From Mactromeris polynyma (Eukaryota; Mollusca; Bivalvia; Venerida; Mactridae): a stretch of DNA of 64,000 bases. Of this stretch, positions 59,575-64,000 are shown piece after piece. A program made the translations under genes and the position numbers. The stretch covers positions 36,708,619 through 36,772,618 of the forward strand of contig JASFXZ010000001.1 in NCBI GenBank assembly GCA_032209605.1. Reading direction: 5' to 3'. Within the stretch, counting starts at the first letter, position 1; the number at the start of each line of letters is the position of its first letter. Below the pieces are notes generated by a model. It saw only the letters and a program-made list of their open reading frames with translations, searched no databases and was not told the DNA's origin.

Positions 59575-59922
59575 AAAATGTGCGCCTGTCGTATCCTGCT
59601 GCAATACTTGTCATAGGTCGCGTACAAAGGGATTTAAAAAAAAATGTATTACCTGATTAGTTTGATGTGCTGTCACAATCACGTTGTACAGATGTTAAAC
59701 ACAGAAGCATTAATGCCTTTAAAGAGAAACAAGATGCGGTAAAACGACAAAATGTCATTTCCACAGCCAGCATCAGACAATTCTCACGCAACTTCGATGG
59801 AGAGTGGCATGAGTGAAAACAACAACTTTGACGACCAAACTGAATCATGTATGGATGTCAATGAACACCAAAGTCATAATTCGCTAGACAAGTCTCGCAC
59901 GAACAGCAAACATAAACAAAGT

Positions 59923-61915
59923 CAGGCCCGGATCCACCGGGGGGCCGAGGGGACCCTGGCCCCCCAGTCGGCTGTGAAGTGACATTTTTCTATTCCTAAT
60001 ATAAAATTATATCCACTGATTAGGTCTTGAGGTTTCTATTCTTTTAGCACTTCAAATACAATACATTGATTTATGGTCGATTTCCTCTTGAATACTACCA
60101 GTATAGCGGAAGCAAGTGCAATAAAAGTTGGCCCCCTGATGTGCTCATCGGCCTTGAGACCGTATAGAAAAATCTTGTGCTCTTCACTCTACATCAGACA
60201 GTCGCTTTCAATTTCCTTATCATGTTGAAAGCGTCTGTAATACGCTGAATTTTGAGCATCAAATGTAACCGAGACAGAGATCTATTGTGGTGTGGTTTTA
60301 GTGTGAAACAGTGAAAATAAAATTTCTTAAAATAATTTTAAACAATTCAATAATTTATGGAAGGGAATGTAAAACTTGGGCCTAAAGTTTGCAAAATAAA
60401 ATAATTTAGTTTTTCTAGAACAAGCCTTCTTTCATATTTTCACATTTTCCTTTTTATAATTGCATTTCAAAAAGCTTAAATCTTAAATTACATTTTCTTC
60501 ATCGTATAAAGAATTTGTATTCAAACTAAACACACAATAGTTTTCTTTGTATTTTGAATACGTTCGTATTACCGCGGCTTTACCGAGTCATAAGGAGAAT
60601 TAAATAATTCAAAAGATTGAGTAATAAGACACCATCATAATTGTGGTCCTTTCATACAAGCAAGTTTTGCAGTGTGATATCACGGACCTATATACTTGGA
60701 GGTTTGAATACTATATAGATGCGTTCCGAACATTAACTGTCATGTTTCTGAAAGAGATATTTGAATTTGAAACATAACTACTTAGATGTTATTGAGATAG
60801 CTAATACAAATACCTTAACGTTAATAAAAACGATAAATTATTCATGTACTGGAGATTACATTTTTCCTTTTGTTATGTTACACCACTTGAAACATGAACA
60901 TGCATGTATATATATATATATTTTGCGCATTAAGCTACAACGATTGGTATAGAATGTAGTAAATGTATGTAATTGTAAATCACCAACCTACAGTCGAACC
61001 TACAGGTCAAATGTATGTCTGCTTAATCGGAACCTGGCTATAAAATCGTCCACATTGTAATGTTGCAAAACAGAAGTAACAAATTTCTCAAATCTGACTT
61101 TCTTATCGAGCACCAATCTGTCTGCAATCACAAAACTGCAGTAAATGAAATTAGATTTTGATGCAACTGTGTCAACTAAATCGTTATGGTCTTCTGACAC
61201 TAAGTTCGTATACAATCAAAATCATATGGGTCATTTTTATTCGACTAAACCGTCTGTTTGTTTGCAAATCTTAATCATAACTGGTTTAAGTTTTTCAACC
61301 AAACTACAACAAAACTGAAACCTCATACCTTAACTAGGTCTTGCAAAACAAATTCGCCCTGTATTTCAGGGAGCATACATAAACCTGTTAGTAGTTTAAG
61401 TATATACTAGTACTTAAGGCGATAACCAGTTAATACAGTTTATAAGTGTGCTAATGTTCAATTTGGACATTAAAAATAGTCAAATTCTGCCAAATCAGCC
61501 CGAAAGTTTTAATACCTACACTATTTCAGAGTTTATGACGAAATGGCCCCTTATTCACTTGTGACAAGGATTTGTACTGAAGGCTGACTGGGAGTAGGTA
61601 CAGGAGGGGCTGTCCCCTGGAAATTTGTTAAAATGTTGGTACTTGTATCATTTGGACGTTCTGTATTTTTTACAAGATAATACTAGTGCAATTCTCGAGA
61701 ATAAGTCTTAAAAGTTTGACCCTGAAATACAACAGAAGCCACCATTTCATATACAAATATTTGAAAAAATGTTACGGGGAGACCCCCGGACCCCCTTAAA
61801 GGAGGGGAATAAAACCCTCCCGAACCTACCCCCACTCGGTGCTGTGCACCTCAAGTTCAGGGCATTTTCATCATGTTTGGCCCCCCCCAGTCGGGAATTT
61901 CTGTATCCGGGCCTG
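59923..61915. mobile_element. hAT-like element, 1993 bp, 5-bp target duplication
   Basis: Termini CAGGCCCGGATCCA and, at the right, reverse complement CAGGCCCGGATACA. The flanks on both sides are AAAGT (59918-59922 and 61916-61920). Both subterminal regions are G-rich. Terminal form suggests hAT; the 5-bp duplication would fit a hAT5-type group, but the superfamily is uncertain. No transposase for its own mobility is evident. Confidence 0.7.
61000..61215 (-). pseudogene. Possible Harbinger transposase N-terminal fragment
   Basis: About 70 codons on the minus strand ending near DDFIARFRLSRHTFDL. The F-R-(M/L)-S-R-x-T-F helix is typical of the region before the catalytic domain in PIF/Harbinger transposases. 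No DDE residues present. Inside the hAT-like element, so possibly a nested relic or internal cargo. Confidence 0.35.
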
Positions 61916-62047
61916 AAAGTCGATCCCGTTCACGAAGGCAACATTCAGTGAACAGACCAGTCCAATCGTGGCAATCACAGCATACTGACAGGGTACCTGT
62001 GTCGGGCACAAATACGAACGATTTCACCGGTGCAACTAAGTATAAGT

Positions 62048-62265
62048 TTACCACGATAAGTTGAGAGTGAGGTCACGCAATATTTACATGGGTTGACCAC
62101 TTATTGATAAAATTGGTCAATCAAATAACGAGCAAAACTATTTATTGTGATATTGGTTTCATTAAACATTCAGCCGTGATAGCTCAAATGGTAGCGAGTC
62201 CGTGCCTTATGGTGCTATCAAATTTTAAGTTTTGTGTCCGAGTTCGAGACCATCCATGTCCAACT
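62048..62265 (+). repeat. SINE-containing repeat, left copy of an inverted pair
   Basis: Contains taccacgataagttgagag, gcaaaactatttattgtgat, then a tRNA-like head (gtgatagctcaaatggtagc A box; gtccgagttcgagacc B box). The whole order recurs inverted at 63643-63851. Confidence 0.75.
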
Positions 62266-62849
62266 TTCATTGAGGTTGAGAAGCGAGACAAATCGATGAA
62301 TTAAGACCTCTAGTTGTCGGTCCTGACCATAATGCCCAGTCTTATCTGTATGACAACCGATTATACTGATAAGAGATCAGACCCTATGCTGGGAGATACC
62401 ATTAAATATATCTACACCGTCCGGTGATCCAGTGTGGATGATAAATCCGGATGCGGCGATTATACAAGCTGTTAATTAACATAGAGTGCGCTTATAGGGA
62501 AGGATTAAGGGAAATATGACTTTTTATAGAATAGACTTGAGATAAAATATTGGTGTGACAATATATTGACTTTTTTATCTGTAAAGGCGTGAAATTTAAG
62601 ACAGTAAACTTTAATTACAATTAATAGTTCATGCTATGTTATTGTTTAACTTTATACTTAAAAGTGAAAATTATTATATTAATGCAATTAATATTGTAAT
62701 ACAGATGTTGCAATTGTTTGGACAAAAAATAATAACAGTAAAACTTGATTACAATAAATATATTTTTCTATGATGTTGTTTAATTTTATAGTTTAGAATA
62801 TTCAAATATTGCCTATTAATTCATGTTTAGAAGCGTTTATACATTTGTC
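62266..62849. other. No gene recognised
   Basis: AT-rich sequence after a SINE tail. Confidence 0.35.
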
Positions 62850-62935
62850 ACAGCCTGACCGGGACCCTTCGCTTACAGGGCGAATGCTCTACCGACTGAG
62901 CTACCCGGCCGCTTACACATCCTCTCCCCTCATCC
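62850..62935 (-). repeat. tRNA-derived SINE head
   Basis: Minus strand ggccgggtagctcagtcggt (A box), agagcattcgccctgtaagc and aagggtcccggtc. Good D arm and anticodon region, but the T arm is degenerate and the acceptor stem does not close, so not a functional tRNA gene. Confidence 0.55.
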
Positions 62936-63144
62936 GTACCGTGACACATTTAACTGGATAAACGATATAAAACAAAACAATATTTGATATAACGGGCTGT
63001 ATAAACTCAGTTAAGATAAGTCGATAGTAAACACGACCATACCCACTTTCCAATACATGTAAAGCAGCTTACGGTCATTATCATACCTATTATCTTCAGG
63101 ATTAGTATTAAATGTTGATGAAATATCGTTCAAAGTAGAGAGTA

Positions 63145-63230
63145 GCGATAGCTCAATTGGTAGCGCTTACTAGTAACTTCGACCAATAGATACGGTGTGA
63201 GTTCGAGACACATTCGTGCCTCCACTTTTT
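63145..63230 (+). repeat. tRNA-derived SINE
   Basis: gcgatagctcaattggtagc A box and gtgtgagttcgagacac B box; related to the copies at 62180 and 63700. Confidence 0.5.
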
Positions 63231-63642
63231 TATGGACAATATGAATTTTATCCCTTACTCACTGCTTGTCAATTACTTGTCGTTTCTGTCTGTTTACTTT
63301 TTTTTTGTTATCGTCTAATTACTTTGTTGTTAAACCAAACGTGTTTAATGATGGCTATAGCGTCGTCGCTAAAATGTTCATTTGAACCCCTTCTGTTTTT
63401 GGAGTAGTCAACTTTATTCAATATGAGTGTGTAGCGATAAATGTACATGTAAATCTACTGCACACTTCAAAAATCATGAAACCATATCGTTATTAGTTAA
63501 TAGCTTATAAATACACATGCTATACAATGTTTTAATTAATGATATTCGAGCGAACATTAATTAGTATAAGTCGTGTAAGTACAACTGTAGATGACCAACG
63601 AAATATATAATATTGTAATGAAAAGAAAACTACCTCCCGTTG
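63231..63642. other. No gene recognised
   Basis: AT-rich spacer between SINE copies. Confidence 0.35.
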
Positions 63643-63851
63643 GTCTCGTACTCGGACTCAAAACTATAGAGCTTAATTAGCATTGTAAGGCGCGGACTCG
63701 CTACCATCTGAGCTATCAGGGCTGTTAGTTTTATGAAATAGATATCACAATAAATAGTTTTCCTTGTTATTTGATTTACCTATTTTATTCAATAAAGGTG
63801 GTCAAACCGTGTAAACATTGCATGACGTCACTCTCAACTTATCGTGGTATA
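63643..63851 (-). repeat. SINE-containing repeat, right copy of an inverted pair
   Basis: Reverse complement of the order seen at 62048-62265: ataccacgataagttgagag, aaaactatttattgtgatat, ctgatagctcagatggtagc, gagtccgagtacgagacc. About 200 bp shared. Confidence 0.75.
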
Positions 63852-64000
63852 CTTTTTTGTTATATAGTAACATAATAATAAAGTGTGATCACTATCCCCA
63901 CACCCAAATCTTTATGTTTGCAAATGTCCGTCATTGCACTCTGGGCTAACTCTTTATCTTTATCAAATAGATCATGTAAAAATTGGTTTTATGATGTAAT

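Larger units (their letters stand above)
59752..62064 (+). pseudogene. Open frame split by a transposon (104 codons if joined)
   Basis: Left part 59752-59922 (57 codons, Ser/Asn/Gln-rich, ending NSKHKQS). Right part 61921-62064 (47 codons and TGA, starting RSRSRRQHSV). The two parts are in the same frame once the 1993-bp element and one 5-bp target copy are removed. I do not recognise the protein. It follows a LINE ORF1-like fragment and may be part of a retroelement; the last codons lie in a repeat shared with 63850. Confidence 0.5.

Noticed and set aside
62850..62935. tRNA gene on the minus strand
   Set aside because: Good A box and anticodon-arm region, but the T arm and acceptor stem do not form; related SINE heads lie nearby.

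Overview
The window is animal nuclear DNA: AT-rich, with small phase-consistent exons joined by GT-AG introns, tRNA-derived SINEs, several DNA-transposon families and many tandem arrays. Two SINE copies resemble the tRNA-headed SINEs with a conserved centre that are common in bivalves. With the frequent acatgta-type words, this makes a bivalve mollusc the most likely source. That assignment is an inference. I see no bacterial, viral or CRISPR structure.

Two protein genes can be rebuilt exon by exon, and they converge. On the plus strand (14745-32445) seven exons encode a secreted 678-residue protein: a signal peptide and three von Willebrand factor A (vWA) domains. Domains 1 and 2 keep the metal-binding (MIDAS) residues; domain 3 has lost them. 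On the minus strand (57489 down to 37734) eight coding exons encode a 416-residue type II Golgi sulfotransferase of the CHST15-like (GalNAc4S-6ST) class. Both PAPS-binding motifs are present, and there is one apparent single-base frameshift in exon 7. The first 9 kb and the 5.3 kb between the two gene ends hold no gene I can support.

The rest is repeats, and the long introns are full of them. The vWA gene carries arrays of 9-bp-like, 33-bp, pyrimidine-rich, 92-bp and 20-bp units in its introns. Beyond its 3' end lies a 75-bp array that grew inside a pogo-like MITE. The sulfotransferase gene carries an 85-bp dimer array in intron 5. Its intron 4 contains a 9.2-kb foldback-type transposon (43498-52673) whose inverted arms are 132-bp tandem repeats, bounded by an exact 9-bp target duplication. 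The right end (59-64 kb) holds LINE relics, a 2-kb hAT-like element that splits an open reading frame, and an inverted pair of SINE-containing repeats.

Most long open frames in this window are by-products of tandem repeats whose unit lengths are multiples of three or lack stops; they should not be read as genes.
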